From: Candidatus Competibacter denitrificans Run_A_D11
GTDB taxonomy: Bacteria > Pseudomonadota > Gammaproteobacteria > Competibacterales > Competibacteraceae
Direction: 5' to 3'
Length of the DNA stretch: 64,000 nucleotides
Assembly (NCBI RefSeq): GCF_001051235.1
Contig: NZ_CBTJ020000033.1
Span: 1-64,000, forward strand
This document shows, one piece after another, positions 18,000 to 29,534 of the stretch. Position 1 is the stretch's first letter. Every line of letters starts with the position of its first letter. Both the position numbers and the translations under genes were made by a program. The notes under the pieces are model-generated. The model was not told the origin of the DNA. It ran no database searches and saw nothing but the letters and a program-made list of their open reading frames with translations.

Positions 18000-18422
18000 A
18001 TGATTAACAAAGAAGCTTATCTGAAAAAGCTGGAAGCTGAAGTCGAACAGGCTCAAGCCAAACTGGCTGAGTGGAAAGCCAAAGCAAAATCGGCAGCGGC
18101 TGAAGGCAGCGCTGAGGTTGAAAAAGCGGCGGACAAGGCGGTGGACAAAGCGAAGGACACCGCCAATAAAGCTAAGGATCTGTCTAAGGATGCGGCTGAT
18201 AAAGCCAAGGATCTGTCTAAGGACGCGGCTGATAAAGCAGAGGACCTCTATAGTAAAGCGGCGGCTGAAGCTGAAGACATTTATGACACGCTCAAGGCCA
18301 AAATGAAGGAAGTGGCGGATGCGAGCGATGATGCTTGGGAGCATCTGAAAGACGGTGTTGAAAGCGCCTGGGATAAGTTAAGCGCTTCGATTAAAGAATC
18401 CGCTAATAAGCTTAAAGGCTGA
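18000..18422 (+). CDS. LEA-like coiled-coil stress protein
   Basis: A 140-residue, highly charged soluble protein with no signal peptide. Residues 3-35 form a Glu/Lys-rich helix (YLKKLEAEVEQAQAKLAEWK). Residues ~40-85 contain LEA-type 11-mer repeats (two copies of KAKDLSKDAAD followed by KAEDLY). The C-terminal part is helical with Trp (DAWEHLKDG, SAWDKLSASI). Such proteins are thought to shield membranes or proteins during dehydration or osmotic stress; the exact role here is unknown. GAGAATGCAACC precedes the ATG, and a strong terminator follows. Confidence 0.88.
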   Translation: MINKEAYLKKLEAEVEQAQAKLAEWKAKAKSAAAEGSAEVEKAADKAVDKAKDTANKAKDLSKDAADKAKDLSKDAADKAEDLYSKAAAEAEDIYDTLKAKMKEVADASDDAWEHLKDGVESAWDKLSASIKESANKLKG

Positions 18423-18480
18423 TCAAACCAGGCTCTTTAAATCGAGCGACGTAAGCCGTGAAGAAGTAGCGCACTGAACG

Positions 18481-18510
18481 AAAAAAGCCCCGCAGTCGCG
18501 GGGCTTTTTT
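18481..18510. terminator. Strong bidirectional terminator between the LEA-like gene and groEL
   Basis: AAAAAAGCCCCGC-AGTC-GCGGGGCTTTTTT: an 8-bp GC-rich stem with A-run and T-run on opposite sides, so it can terminate both converging transcripts. Confidence 0.93.
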
Positions 18511-18524
18511 GAGTTTGGGCTTAC

Positions 18525-20535
<2,011 letters not shown>

Positions 20536-20595
20536 CGCTTTTATCTCCACTGATTACGTTAAGGGTTCGCTGACACGAGGTTGGCGCCTATAGTA

Positions 20596-20622
20596 TTAGC
20601 ACTCACCTTCAATGAGTGCTAA
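20596..20622 (-). promoter_or_regulatory. CIRCE operator (HrcA binding site)
   Basis: TTAGCACTC, nine bases, then GAGTGCTAA: an exact match to the CIRCE consensus bound by the repressor HrcA. It lies just downstream of the -10 box of the groESL promoter, so a bound repressor would block initiation or early elongation. Confidence 0.97.
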
Positions 20623-20649
20623 TAATAGCCGGCAAAGACACCCTGTCAA
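20622..20649 (-). promoter_or_regulatory. Sigma70-type groESL promoter
   Basis: On the minus strand TTGACA (20649-20644), a 16-base spacer and TATTAT (20627-20622). The -10 touches the CIRCE element, giving HrcA-controlled expression. Confidence 0.8.
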
Positions 20650-20662
20650 GTGCTTGGCCCTG

Positions 20663-20690
20663 AAGTGGGACAAAGATAAAAAATTTCAAG
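20663..20690 (-). promoter_or_regulatory. Sigma32 (RpoH)-type heat-shock promoter of groESL
   Basis: On the minus strand CTTGAAA (20690-20684), a 14-base spacer and CCCACTT (20669-20663), close to the sigma32 consensus CTTGAAA / CCCCATnT. It lies upstream of the sigma70 promoter, so groESL seems to have dual heat-shock control. Confidence 0.65.
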
Positions 20691-20818
20691 GGGCGGTTGG
20701 AAGAAAATTGCGCGCTGTAGCATCTATGGTTACGCTAAATCCCAGGGCTGCTGTGCGCCTATCGCCGCATTGCGCACGACCGCGTTGATCCACTATCCCG
20801 CTGCCTGAGAGAAGCTCT

Positions 20819-21148
20819 ATGGAGACTCAACCCCTCGTCGTCTATTGCACCTGCCCCGATTCCACCGTGGCCGAGCGCATCGCCGAAACGGTCGTTGGAG
20901 AACATTTGGCCGCTTGCGCCAATATCGTGCCTGGCTTGATCTCCGTCTACCGCTGGCAAGGTCAAGTGCGGAGGGATAACGAACTGTTGCTCATCCTGAA
21001 AACCCGCGATGTGATTTACCCGCTGCTCGAAACGCGCATCCGCGCACTGCATCCGTATGACGTGCCGGAAATCATCGCGTTACCGATTCAGGTGGGTGCG
21101 GCTGATTATCTGGATTGGCTGAGCGATAACACTGGGGCACCGATATGA
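20819..21148 (+). CDS. cutA: Divalent-cation tolerance protein CutA
   Basis: A 109-residue CutA1 homotrimer-forming protein. VVYCTCPDSTVAERIAE, HLAACANIVPGLISVYRWQG and HPYDVPEIIALPI are family signatures. It was linked genetically to copper and divalent-metal tolerance in E. coli. The stop codon overlaps the dsbD start (ATGA), indicating coupling, the same pairing as in E. coli and Xanthomonas. Confidence 0.96.
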   Translation: METQPLVVYCTCPDSTVAERIAETVVGEHLAACANIVPGLISVYRWQGQVRRDNELLLILKTRDVIYPLLETRIRALHPYDVPEIIALPIQVGAADYLDWLSDNTGAPI

Positions 21149-23112
21149 GAGATCTCCCACGGTGGGTAGCGGCATTAGCGGTACTGCTGGCGCTCCTGAC
21201 CGAACCGGCCACCGGTGGGTTGTTCGACCGATTTGGCAGTGCTTCGCGTGCACGTATCCTCGACGCCGAGCAAGCCTTTCAGGTCGCCATCAACAGTTTG
21301 GACGCCTCGACCCTCGAAGTCCGCTGGACCATCGCGCCCGGCTACTATCTCTATCGCGATAAATTCCAGATTCAGATCGTCGATAACGCAGACATCAGCA
21401 TCGCCGAACTCGATATCCCTGCCGGCCAACCGAAAGACGATCCTTATTTCGGCCAACAACAAGTGTTTCACGACGAGGCGACCCTCATCGCTCACCTACG
21501 TCGCAATTCACCTCATGAAAAAACCTTACAACTCAAGACCGGCTATCAAGGGTGCGCGGAAATCGGCGTCTGCTACCCGCCTCTCACTCAAACGATAGCG
21601 ATCACCTTGCCGGAGTTGTCTGCAACAGCAAAGGCAGTGGCTCCGCCGTCGTCCAGCCAAGCAGAGCTAGCGGCGCCTCCAAAGGTGCCTAGCCAGCCAG
21701 ATTTACCCACAGTGCCCCTCGCACAGGCAACAGCACCAGAGACCGGAGCGGCCTTGCCATCACCGGCAACGAGTCATCCGCGCTTGGCGACAACGCTCAC
21801 CCCCGAAGCAGAACAGGATCGGCTCGCGCGGCTGTTGGGCGAACAACGCTTTTGGGCCATTCCGGCTTTTTTTGGTTTTGGATTGCTCTTGGCCTTTACG
21901 CCCTGCGTGTTCCCGATGATCCCGATTCTCTCCAGTCTGATCGTCGGTCAAGGTACGGCATTGACCCGACGCCGCGCCATCTTGCTCTCGGCGACCTATG
22001 TACTGGCGATGGCGAGCACTTACACCGTGGCCGGCTTGCTGGCGGCGTTGCTCGGCCAAAACATCCAAGCCTGGTTTCAGAATCCCTGGGTGCTCGGCCT
22101 TTTCAGTGCGCTGTTCGTGTTGTTGGCCTTGTCGATGTTCGGTTTATACGAGTTGCAACTACCCAGCCAACTTCAGAACCGGCTGGTGGATTGGAGTAAC
22201 CGCCAGCGCGGTGGCCGACATGTCGGGGTCGCTATCATGGGCCTCTTGTCGGCGCTCATCGTCGGCCCTTGTGTCGCGCCGCCCTTGATCGGTGCTTTAA
22301 CCTTCATCGCGGTAACGGGCGATCTGACGCTTGGTGCTGCTGCTCTGTTCGCCCTCAGTCTTGGCATGGGCGTACCGCTCTTGATCATTGGCGCGTCTGC
22401 TGGGCATTGGCTACCGCACGCCGGGCATTGGATGGAGCGCGTCAAATTCATATTCGGCGTCTTGCTGCTGGCGGTCGCACTGTGGTTGCTGGAGCGGATT
22501 CTGCCCGCCGCCGTGACCATGGTGTTGTGGGCGACGCTGCTGATCGTGACGGCAACCTATATGGGCGCATTACAACCGACCATTCAGGGCGCGGCCACCT
22601 GGCGCACGCTGATCAAGGGCTTGGGCTTAGTGTTGCTGATTTATGGAATTTTATTGCTGGTGGGTGTCGCGGCGGGTGGCCGCGATCCTTGGCAACCGCT
22701 ACGGGGCGTTAGCCTGCTGGCCAACGCGGCCAGTCCGGTCGAATCGCCTCTATTTCGCCCGGTAACAACCGTAGCCGATGTCGATCAAGCCGTACAGGAC
22801 GCGGGTGGTCGCATGGTATTACTGGATTTCTACGCTGACTGGTGCGTGAGCTGTAAGGAAATGGAGCGTTACACGTTCACCGATTCCAACGTGCGGGCGG
22901 CACTGACTAACATCGTAACGCTGCGGGCCGATGTGACCGCTAACAGTGCCGAACAGCAAAAATTTTTAAAGCACTTCGGCATCGTTGGGCCACCGGCGAT
23001 CTTGTTCTTCGGCCCTGACGGCCAAGAACGCCGCGACTATCGCGTGGTTGGTTCCGTCGAAGCGGATGCGTTTAACCGGCACCTGCGCCGGTTGCTTGGC
23101 CAGCGAAGTTGA
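21145..23112 (+). CDS. dsbD: Thiol:disulfide interchange protein DsbD
   Basis: A 655-residue inner-membrane reductant importer that passes electrons from cytosolic thioredoxin to periplasmic thiol proteins. A signal sequence is followed by the nDsbD domain (cysteines in GYQGCAEIGVCYPP). A Pro/Ala-rich linker spans ~165-225. The eight-helix core has the redox cysteines in TPCVFPMIPIL and GPCVAPPLIGAL. The C-terminal thioredoxin-like domain carries DFYADWCVSCKEME (about residue 565). All six catalytic cysteines are present. It overlaps cutA by four bases. Confidence 0.97.
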   Translation: MRDLPRWVAALAVLLALLTEPATGGLFDRFGSASRARILDAEQAFQVAINSLDASTLEVRWTIAPGYYLYRDKFQIQIVDNADISIAELDIPAGQPKDDPYFGQQQVFHDEATLIAHLRRNSPHEKTLQLKTGYQGCAEIGVCYPPLTQTIAITLPELSATAKAVAPPSSSQAELAAPPKVPSQPDLPTVPLAQATAPETGAALPSPATSHPRLATTLTPEAEQDRLARLLGEQRFWAIPAFFGFGLLLAFTPCVFPMIPILSSLIVGQGTALTRRRAILLSATYVLAMASTYTVAGLLAALLGQNIQAWFQNPWVLGLFSALFVLLALSMFGLYELQLPSQLQNRLVDWSNRQRGGRHVGVAIMGLLSALIVGPCVAPPLIGALTFIAVTGDLTLGAAALFALSLGMGVPLLIIGASAGHWLPHAGHWMERVKFIFGVLLLAVALWLLERILPAAVTMVLWATLLIVTATYMGALQPTIQGAATWRTLIKGLGLVLLIYGILLLVGVAAGGRDPWQPLRGVSLLANAASPVESPLFRPVTTVADVDQAVQDAGGRMVLLDFYADWCVSCKEMERYTFTDSNVRAALTNIVTLRADVTANSAEQQKFLKHFGIVGPPAILFFGPDGQERRDYRVVGSVEADAFNRHLRRLLGQRS

Positions 23113-23211
23113 GAGCCATCCGGCGCACAGTGCGCAGGGTCTTTCGCCAAGCCAGTTGCCATCAAGCCAAATCCATCGCCGAGCAAATACAGAGAGGGTC
23201 ACTTAAAACGA

Positions 23212-26205
23212 ATGATCTTCGCTAACTTCCTACCTGCGCGGCGCCAATTACCGTTGCGCCTGCACATCGCAACCTTATTTATCGCATTGATTGTGCTGCT
23301 GGGTGCAACGATCATCTGGAACAGCTTCACCAAGACGACCCAACTCATCCTGCACGCGGCCGATGAGCGGTTTGAACGAATGGCCGAGCAGACGGGTCGC
23401 CAACTTCAGATGTTGGTCACGCCCGTGGCGACCACCGTCGATTTATTGGCCTGGCAGCGACTGACCGCCGATAACACGCTGATAGAGCGCCTGGATCATC
23501 TAGGTTATTTATCTGAAGCGCTGAGCCAATCGACTCATCTGGACGCCCTCTACATCGGTTACGACGATGGCGATTTCTTTCTGCTGCGTGCGCTGCCACC
23601 GAACTCGCCGCTCCGCGACGCATTAGCCGCTCCGAATGCGGCTCGCTATTTGGTGCAAAGCGTGGAGCGAAACGGAACCGAGGCAGCCACCGGCGCTTTT
23701 CTTTATTTCGATGCCGCTTTGCAGTTACTCCGCCACGAGGCGCGGCCTGACTATACGTTCGATCCTCGTAACCGCCCTTGGTATCAGGCTGCCCGCAGCC
23801 GGCCAGACCGCATCCGAACCGATCCCTATCTATTCTTCACCAGCCGCGAAGCCGGTATCACGCTCGCTCGCCGCGCCAGGATTGGCACGGCCGTCGTTGG
23901 CGCTGATCTGACCTTAAGCGCGCTCTCCGCTACATTGAATAGCAGTCGTTTATTCTCGACGACCCAGCTTGTGGTATTCGACAGCTCCGGCCAAGTCATC
24001 GCTTATCCAGAGGCCACTCGCCTGCCGCAGCAAGGCGAGGGAGGAGCATTGCGTTTGGTGAGACTACCTGAATTAAAAGAGCCATCGTTAACCGAACTGG
24101 AGCGCCATTTACCCAGGCCAGATCAGCGCAGAGCAGGATTACCACCCAAGAATTTCGCTCTGGAAGCGGCCGGTCAGACATGGCACGGCATGGTCAGAAC
24201 CTTGCCTTTCGAGGGCGGAACCCCTCTCTTTCTGGGACTGGCCGTACCCCGTGCCGATCTGTTAGCAGATGCCAAACGCATCCGTGATGAAGGCGCTTTG
24301 ATCGCCATCGGTCTGGTCTTGCTGGCCTTGCCGATCACCTGGTTGCTGGCGAATCGGATCGCTCGCCATCTGAAAAACCTGGTTGACGAGGCCGCGCGTA
24401 TTCGTCGTTTCGATTTTCAGAAGCCTATCGTGGTGCATTCGATCATCAACGAGGTCAATCAGCTCGCCCGCGCCATGGATTTAATGAAATCCACGATTCG
24501 CCGCTTTCTCGATATCGGATCAGCCCTCACCGCCGAGCGCGATTTTGCTCGCTTATTAGATCGCGTGTTGGCCGAAACGCTGGCCTTGGCGCAAGGTGAT
24601 GCCGGCATCCTGTTTCTGGTCAGCGATGATGAGCAAGAACTCCGACCCACCGCCGCTCGTGTATCGGACCCGCTGGGCACCGTAACGACTGACCGCCTGC
24701 CAACCTTGTCCCTCACGGAATCATCTCCCCACCCGTTGGTTGCGGCCGCCCAACGGACCGTGCCGCAGATCAAGCCACTGACGCCAGATGAGCCATTGGC
24801 GGCCTATATGGCTTTGCTGACCGACCCGCCCATTAAACCGGTGGGTCAATTGATTTTGGTGCCTCTGCGCAACCGGCAACAAGAACTGGTCGGCCTGTTG
24901 GCGTTGCTGAAGACGGGAACACCCCCTGATGACAATCGAATCGGCCCGGAGTTGTTGGCTTTCATTGCCGCGCTGTCGGGCACTTCGGCCGTCTCCATCG
25001 AAAATCAGCGCTTGTTTCAAGCGCAAAAACATCTCTTTGAATCATTCATCCGCTTGCTGGCTGACGCCATCGACGCGAAGAGTCCTTATACCGGTGGCCA
25101 TTGCGCCCGGGTACCGGAGTTAACCAAGTTGCTCGCCCAGGCGGCTTGCGCGGATCAAGCCGGTGCGTTCCGTGATTTCACCCTGAGCACGGGGGAATGG
25201 GAAGAATTGCATATCGCTTGCTGGTTGCACGATTGCGGCAAGATCACCACGCCGGAGTATGTGGTTGACAAGGCCACCAAGCTAGAAACCCTCTACAACC
25301 GCATTAACGAGGTGCGGATGCGCTTTGAAGTCCTCAAGCGCGATGCAGAAATCACGTATTGGCGGGCAGTCGCCGAGGGCGGCAATCTAGCTGAGCTGCG
25401 AATCAAGCTCGAAGCGGACTGGCGGGCGCTGGATGACGATTTTACTTTTGTCGCGTCCTGCAATCAGGGCGGTGAATTCATGGCTCCCGATCAGATCGCC
25501 CGGCTCAAACGGTTGGCCGAACGAACCTGGCTGCGCACGCTCGACGACCGCCTCGGTCTCTCCCACGAAGAGCAAGCCCGCAAGGCGCGTGCTCCGGCCA
25601 TGCCACTACCAACGGTCGAATCGCTGCTGGCCGACAAGCCGGAACACTGTTTCGAACGTCACCCCGATGATCAGATTGGGGCCGACAATCCCTGGGGATT
25701 CCAACTGAAGATACCCGAACTGCTTTACAACCAAGGCGAGGTACATAACTTGTGCGTTGCTCGTGGCACCCTGACGGAAGAGGAGCGCTATAAAATCAAC
25801 GAGCATATTGTCCAGACCATCATGATGTTGTCGCGGCTGCCCTTTCCCAAACCGCTGCGGCGGGTGCCGGAGATCGCGGGCGGTCATCATGAAACGATGG
25901 ATGGCCACGGTTATCCCAAGCGGCTAAAGCGCGACGAGATGAGCGTATTGGCACGGATGATGGCGATTGCAGACATTTTTGAGGCGCTGACCGCCGTTGA
26001 TCGGCCCTACAAATCGGGTAAAACCTTGTCCGAGGCCCTGAAGATCATGGCGCGGATGGTGCGCGAGCAGCACATTGATGCGGAGATTTTCGCGCTGTTT
26101 CTTCGCGCCGGTGTTTACCGGCACTATGCCGAGCGTTTTCTGCGGCCTGAGCAAATCGACGCTGTTGAGATTGAGGACTATCTGACGGGTGCGCAAACCC
26201 ATTAG
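23212..26205 (+). CDS. Membrane sensor HD-GYP phosphodiesterase with cache, HAMP and GAF domains
   Basis: A 997-residue predicted cyclic-di-GMP phosphodiesterase. Order: TM1 (~17-40), periplasmic double-cache-like sensor (~45-345), TM2 (~360-380, IAIGLVLLALPITWLLANRI), HAMP (~380-430), GAF (~440-605), HD-GYP (~610-960). Catalytic elements are GGHCARV, HDCGKITTPEYVVDKATKLE (~672) and HHETMDGHGYP (~891), then ADIFEALTAVDRPYK. The spacing between HDCGK and HHE is about 219 residues, much longer than in ordinary HD-GYP domains, because of a charged helical insertion. Ligand is unknown. It sits where aroQ often precedes accB. Confidence 0.9.
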   Translation: MIFANFLPARRQLPLRLHIATLFIALIVLLGATIIWNSFTKTTQLILHAADERFERMAEQTGRQLQMLVTPVATTVDLLAWQRLTADNTLIERLDHLGYLSEALSQSTHLDALYIGYDDGDFFLLRALPPNSPLRDALAAPNAARYLVQSVERNGTEAATGAFLYFDAALQLLRHEARPDYTFDPRNRPWYQAARSRPDRIRTDPYLFFTSREAGITLARRARIGTAVVGADLTLSALSATLNSSRLFSTTQLVVFDSSGQVIAYPEATRLPQQGEGGALRLVRLPELKEPSLTELERHLPRPDQRRAGLPPKNFALEAAGQTWHGMVRTLPFEGGTPLFLGLAVPRADLLADAKRIRDEGALIAIGLVLLALPITWLLANRIARHLKNLVDEAARIRRFDFQKPIVVHSIINEVNQLARAMDLMKSTIRRFLDIGSALTAERDFARLLDRVLAETLALAQGDAGILFLVSDDEQELRPTAARVSDPLGTVTTDRLPTLSLTESSPHPLVAAAQRTVPQIKPLTPDEPLAAYMALLTDPPIKPVGQLILVPLRNRQQELVGLLALLKTGTPPDDNRIGPELLAFIAALSGTSAVSIENQRLFQAQKHLFESFIRLLADAIDAKSPYTGGHCARVPELTKLLAQAACADQAGAFRDFTLSTGEWEELHIACWLHDCGKITTPEYVVDKATKLETLYNRINEVRMRFEVLKRDAEITYWRAVAEGGNLAELRIKLEADWRALDDDFTFVASCNQGGEFMAPDQIARLKRLAERTWLRTLDDRLGLSHEEQARKARAPAMPLPTVESLLADKPEHCFERHPDDQIGADNPWGFQLKIPELLYNQGEVHNLCVARGTLTEEERYKINEHIVQTIMMLSRLPFPKPLRRVPEIAGGHHETMDGHGYPKRLKRDEMSVLARMMAIADIFEALTAVDRPYKSGKTLSEALKIMARMVREQHIDAEIFALFLRAGVYRHYAERFLRPEQIDAVEIEDYLTGAQTH

Positions 26206-26537
26206 GCCCCTGCATCACATTCTTCTGGACAGGATGGACTTCCCCACGCCTGATCATGCGACTGACACACGCCATCGACGGCTAACGTGCTGGATCGACG
26301 GTAAATCGGCTGATTTCTGGCTGGACACCTCACGGCGGTTCATGCAGAATCCGCCCTTCGTTTTGTATGGACGATTGTATGACTCATGGCTAAGCTATTG
26401 TTGCCGAACGGGCTGAATCTTCATCTTAATCTGTCGGATGCCTCCAAATCCGGTTTCCACGGCTCCACCCTCCTGACGGACACTGAGCGGCCCCAAGCAG
26501 CCAATCACTATCCTGTCACGCCACGCCGGTAACCGCC
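26206..26537. other. Intergenic region between the HD-GYP gene and accB
   Basis: About 330 bases without a convincing gene. A 75-codon frame overlapping the HD-GYP stop has no family resemblance or clear ribosome binding site. It presumably holds the accBC promoter, but no clear -35/-10 pair or terminator was found, and no aroQ remnant is recognisable. Confidence 0.5.
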
Positions 26538-27032
26538 ATGCCGATGGATATTCGCAAGATCAAAAAACTCATCGATCTGCTCGAAGCGTCGGGTGTCGCT
26601 GAAATTGAAATCAAGGAAGGCGAGGACTCGGTGCGGATCACCCGTCACCCCCAACCGGGGACTACGCCGCCGACCACAGCTCCGCAGCCACTTTGGAATG
26701 CGCCCGCTTACAGTCCCGCTGCCGCCATGCCCGCTCAGGCGCCGGCACCGAGCACCGTACCCCTCGGTTTACTGGAAGCAGCGCCCGAAGCGATCAAGGG
26801 CCATATCCTGCGCTCACCCATGGTCGGTACGTTCTACCGTTCCGCTTCGCCCGGCTCCAAACCGTTTGTTGAAATCGGCCAACAGGTTAACGCGGGTGAC
26901 CCGGTGTGCATCATCGAAGCCATGAAAATGTTCAATCAAATCGAAGCGGATCAGACCGGCACCGTTACGCGGATTTTGGCGGAAAACGGCCAGCCCATTG
27001 AATACGATCAGCCGCTTTTGGTGATCGAATAG
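26538..27032 (+). CDS. accB: Biotin carboxyl carrier protein of acetyl-CoA carboxylase
   Basis: A 164-residue BCCP, the biotinylated subunit of acetyl-CoA carboxylase (first step of fatty-acid synthesis). The N-terminal [20 protein letters not shown] matches E. coli BCCP, a Pro/Ala-rich linker follows, and the C-terminal biotinyl domain carries the target lysine in [12 protein letters not shown]. The ATG two codons downstream (26544) aligns best with the E. coli start and may be the true one. accC begins six bases after the stop. Confidence 0.98.
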   Translation: MPMDIRKIKKLIDLLEASGVAEIEIKEGEDSVRITRHPQPGTTPPTTAPQPLWNAPAYSPAAAMPAQAPAPSTVPLGLLEAAPEAIKGHILRSPMVGTFYRSASPGSKPFVEIGQQVNAGDPVCIIEAMKMFNQIEADQTGTVTRILAENGQPIEYDQPLLVIE

Positions 27033-27038
27033 CCCAAT

Positions 27039-28385
27039 ATGCTCGAGAAAGTCGTTATCGCGAATCGGGGAGAAATCGCCCTACGGATTCTGCGCGCCTG
27101 CCGCGAGCTGGGCATTCGCACCGTCGCCGTCCACTCCACGGTTGACCGGGATCTCAAACATGTCCGCCTGGCTGATGAAACGGTCTGCATCGGCCCGCCG
27201 CCGGCTGCGGATAGCTATCTCAACATGCCAGCGCTGATCAGCGCGGCTGAAGTGACCGATGCGGTAGCGATCCATCCCGGCTACGGTTTTCTCTCTGAAA
27301 ACGCCGATTTTGCCGAGCGCGTCGAACAAAGCGGCTTCATCTTCATCGGTCCCCGTCCTGATACCATTCGGCTGATGGGAGATAAAGTCTCCGCCATCAA
27401 AACCATGAAAGATGCCGGTGTGCCCTGTGTGCCCGGTTCTGATGGGCCGCTGGGTGACGATGATCGGGAAACCCTGCGCCTGGCACGCCAAATCGGTTAT
27501 CCCCTGATCATCAAGGCGGCGGGGGGTGGCGGCGGGCGCGGAATGCGGGTCGTCAACGGTGAAGCGGCGCTCTTGACCACCATCGACCTGACCCGTAGCG
27601 AAGCGAACGCGGCCTTCGGCAATCCCACCGTGTACATGGAAAAGTATCTGGAACGGCCGCGCCACATTGAAATTCAGGTTTTGGCCGACACTCACGGCAA
27701 CGCGATCCACCTTGGCGAGCGGGATTGCTCGATGCAGCGCCGCCACCAAAAAGTGATCGAGGAAGCGCCAGCGCCCGGCATCACGGCCCAGCAGCGCCGC
27801 CGCATCGGTCAGGTGTGTGTGGAAGCGTGTCGGCGGATTGGCTATCGCGGCGCCGGTACTTTTGAATTTCTCTATCAGGACGATAAATTCTATTTCATCG
27901 AAATGAATACCCGGATTCAGGTCGAGCACCCCATCACCGAACTTATCACCGGGGTCGATATCGTTAAGGAGCAGTTGCTGATCGCAGCCGGTGAACCGTT
28001 GCGCCACGAACAAAAAAATATCCATATCAACGGCCACGCCATCGAATGCCGGCTCAACGCTGAAAACCCCGATACCTTTGCCCCCTCACCCGGCACCATC
28101 ACCCAATACCATTCACCCGGTGGGCCTGGCATCCGGGTCGATTCTCACGCTTACAACGGTTACCGGGTGCCGCCGAATTATGATTCGATGATCGGCAAGC
28201 TGATCGCTCACGGTGACAGCCGCGAGACCGCCATCGCCCGGATGCGCAATGCGCTGGCCGAATTGGTCATTGAAGGCATCAAAACCAACGCACCGCTGCA
28301 CCAGCGGATTCTCAGTGATGCCCGTTTCATCACAGGAGGCACGGACATCCATTACCTTGAAAAGCAGTTGCTGGCTAACCGTTGA
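27039..28385 (+). CDS. accC: Biotin carboxylase subunit of acetyl-CoA carboxylase
   Basis: A 448-residue ATP-grasp enzyme that carboxylates biotin on Acc[21 protein letters not shown], the glycine-rich ATP loop [32 protein letters not shown] and [13 protein letters not shown] are all canonical, and the length matches E. coli AccC (449). It is tightly linked to accB. Confidence 0.99.
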   Translation: MLEKVVIANRGEIALRILRACRELGIRTVAVHSTVDRDLKHVRLADETVCIGPPPAADSYLNMPALISAAEVTDAVAIHPGYGFLSENADFAERVEQSGFIFIGPRPDTIRLMGDKVSAIKTMKDAGVPCVPGSDGPLGDDDRETLRLARQIGYPLIIKAAGGGGGRGMRVVNGEAALLTTIDLTRSEANAAFGNPTVYMEKYLERPRHIEIQVLADTHGNAIHLGERDCSMQRRHQKVIEEAPAPGITAQQRRRIGQVCVEACRRIGYRGAGTFEFLYQDDKFYFIEMNTRIQVEHPITELITGVDIVKEQLLIAAGEPLRHEQKNIHINGHAIECRLNAENPDTFAPSPGTITQYHSPGGPGIRVDSHAYNGYRVPPNYDSMIGKLIAHGDSRETAIARMRNALAELVIEGIKTNAPLHQRILSDARFITGGTDIHYLEKQLLANR

Positions 28386-28466
28386 ACGCCATGCCGAACG
28401 CCTTGCCGACGCTTTCCTGCCAACACACCCGGTGTCATCCACCCTTTGCACGGAAGGGGATGAGCG

Positions 28467-29372
28467 ATGCGTGATGAGGCGAATGCCCCTTGGCTGCAAC
28501 TGACGCTCGAAGCCATTGATCACTCTCCAGACCAGTTGGAAGACGCCCTACTCCAGGCGGGTGCGCTCGCAGTCACACTGACGGATGCCGGTGATCAACC
28601 GGTTCTAGAGCCAGGCCCTGGTCAAACCCCGCTGTGGGCACATACGCGGGTCACGGGGCTGTTCGATGCCCAAACCGACATCGAAGTCATCAAAAACCAA
28701 TTATGCCGATTCCTGCATTCCCGCTCATTGCCGGAATGTCGGTTGAGCGAACTGGAAGAACGCGATTGGGTTCGGGCGTGGATGGAGCATTTTCATCCGA
28801 TGCGTTTTGGCCAGCGCTTATGGGTTTGCCCGAAAGAGCAAACCCCACCTGAACCCACGGCGGTCAATCTCCGGCTTGATCCCGGCTTGGCCTTTGGCAC
28901 CGGCACCCATCCGACCACCGCGCTGTGCCTGGAATGGCTGGATGGCGCCAACATCGTCGGTAAAACCGTCCTGGATTACGGCTGTGGCTCCGGGATTCTG
29001 GCCATCGCTGCCGCCAAGTTAGGGGCGCAGCGCGTCTGGGCCGTTGATATTGATCCACAAGCCCTGATCGCTAGTGACGACAACGCATCGGAAAATGACG
29101 TGGAAGATCGCCTGGAGCTGTCCAGCCCTAACGAGCTAGCCGCCGATCTGCAAGTGGATCTACTCTTGGCCAATATCCTGGCAGGAATCCTGGTGCGCTT
29201 AGCCCCTGAGTTTGGGCGGCGGGTCAAAGTCGGTGGCCAGCTTATCTTATCCGGCATCCTGCAAGCGCACGCCGATACCGTTCAAGCGGCTTTCATTCAA
29301 GACTTTGCGTTTGCTCCTGTCCGCTATCGGGATGACTGGGTGCTATTGACAGCCCAGCGCCGCCAGGGTTAA
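28467..29372 (+). CDS. prmA: Ribosomal protein L11 methyltransferase
   Basis: A 301-residue SAM-dependent methyltransferase that trimethylates ribosomal protein L11. The N-terminal substrate-recognition domain ends near ERDWVRAWMEHFHPMRFG. The Rossmann domain contains DPGLAFGTGTHPTTALCLEW, VLDYGCGSGILAIAAAKLGA (motif I) and LLANILAGIL (catalytic region). GGGATGAG precedes the ATG. It follows accC, as in most Gammaproteobacteria. Confidence 0.97.
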   Translation: MRDEANAPWLQLTLEAIDHSPDQLEDALLQAGALAVTLTDAGDQPVLEPGPGQTPLWAHTRVTGLFDAQTDIEVIKNQLCRFLHSRSLPECRLSELEERDWVRAWMEHFHPMRFGQRLWVCPKEQTPPEPTAVNLRLDPGLAFGTGTHPTTALCLEWLDGANIVGKTVLDYGCGSGILAIAAAKLGAQRVWAVDIDPQALIASDDNASENDVEDRLELSSPNELAADLQVDLLLANILAGILVRLAPEFGRRVKVGGQLILSGILQAHADTVQAAFIQDFAFAPVRYRDDWVLLTAQRRQG

Positions 29373-29534
29373 GCCGTCATCGCGCCCGCTAACCGCATCG
29401 CACGATCTATGTCGGGCATCACGAGGACAACGGTCCTCTATTAACGGATGGGCTGGCAAATCCCACACGTCGCGCTCGCTTCATCCATCAGCCGCATTCC
29501 GGTATGATGACTACCCCCCATCTAGCTCACTTCC

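Noticed and set aside
26189..26416. 75-codon frame after the HD-GYP gene
   Set aside because: Overlaps the HD-GYP stop, no ribosome binding site, no recognisable protein features.
27081..28037. 318-codon minus-strand frame
   Set aside because: Antisense to accC, which is unmistakable.
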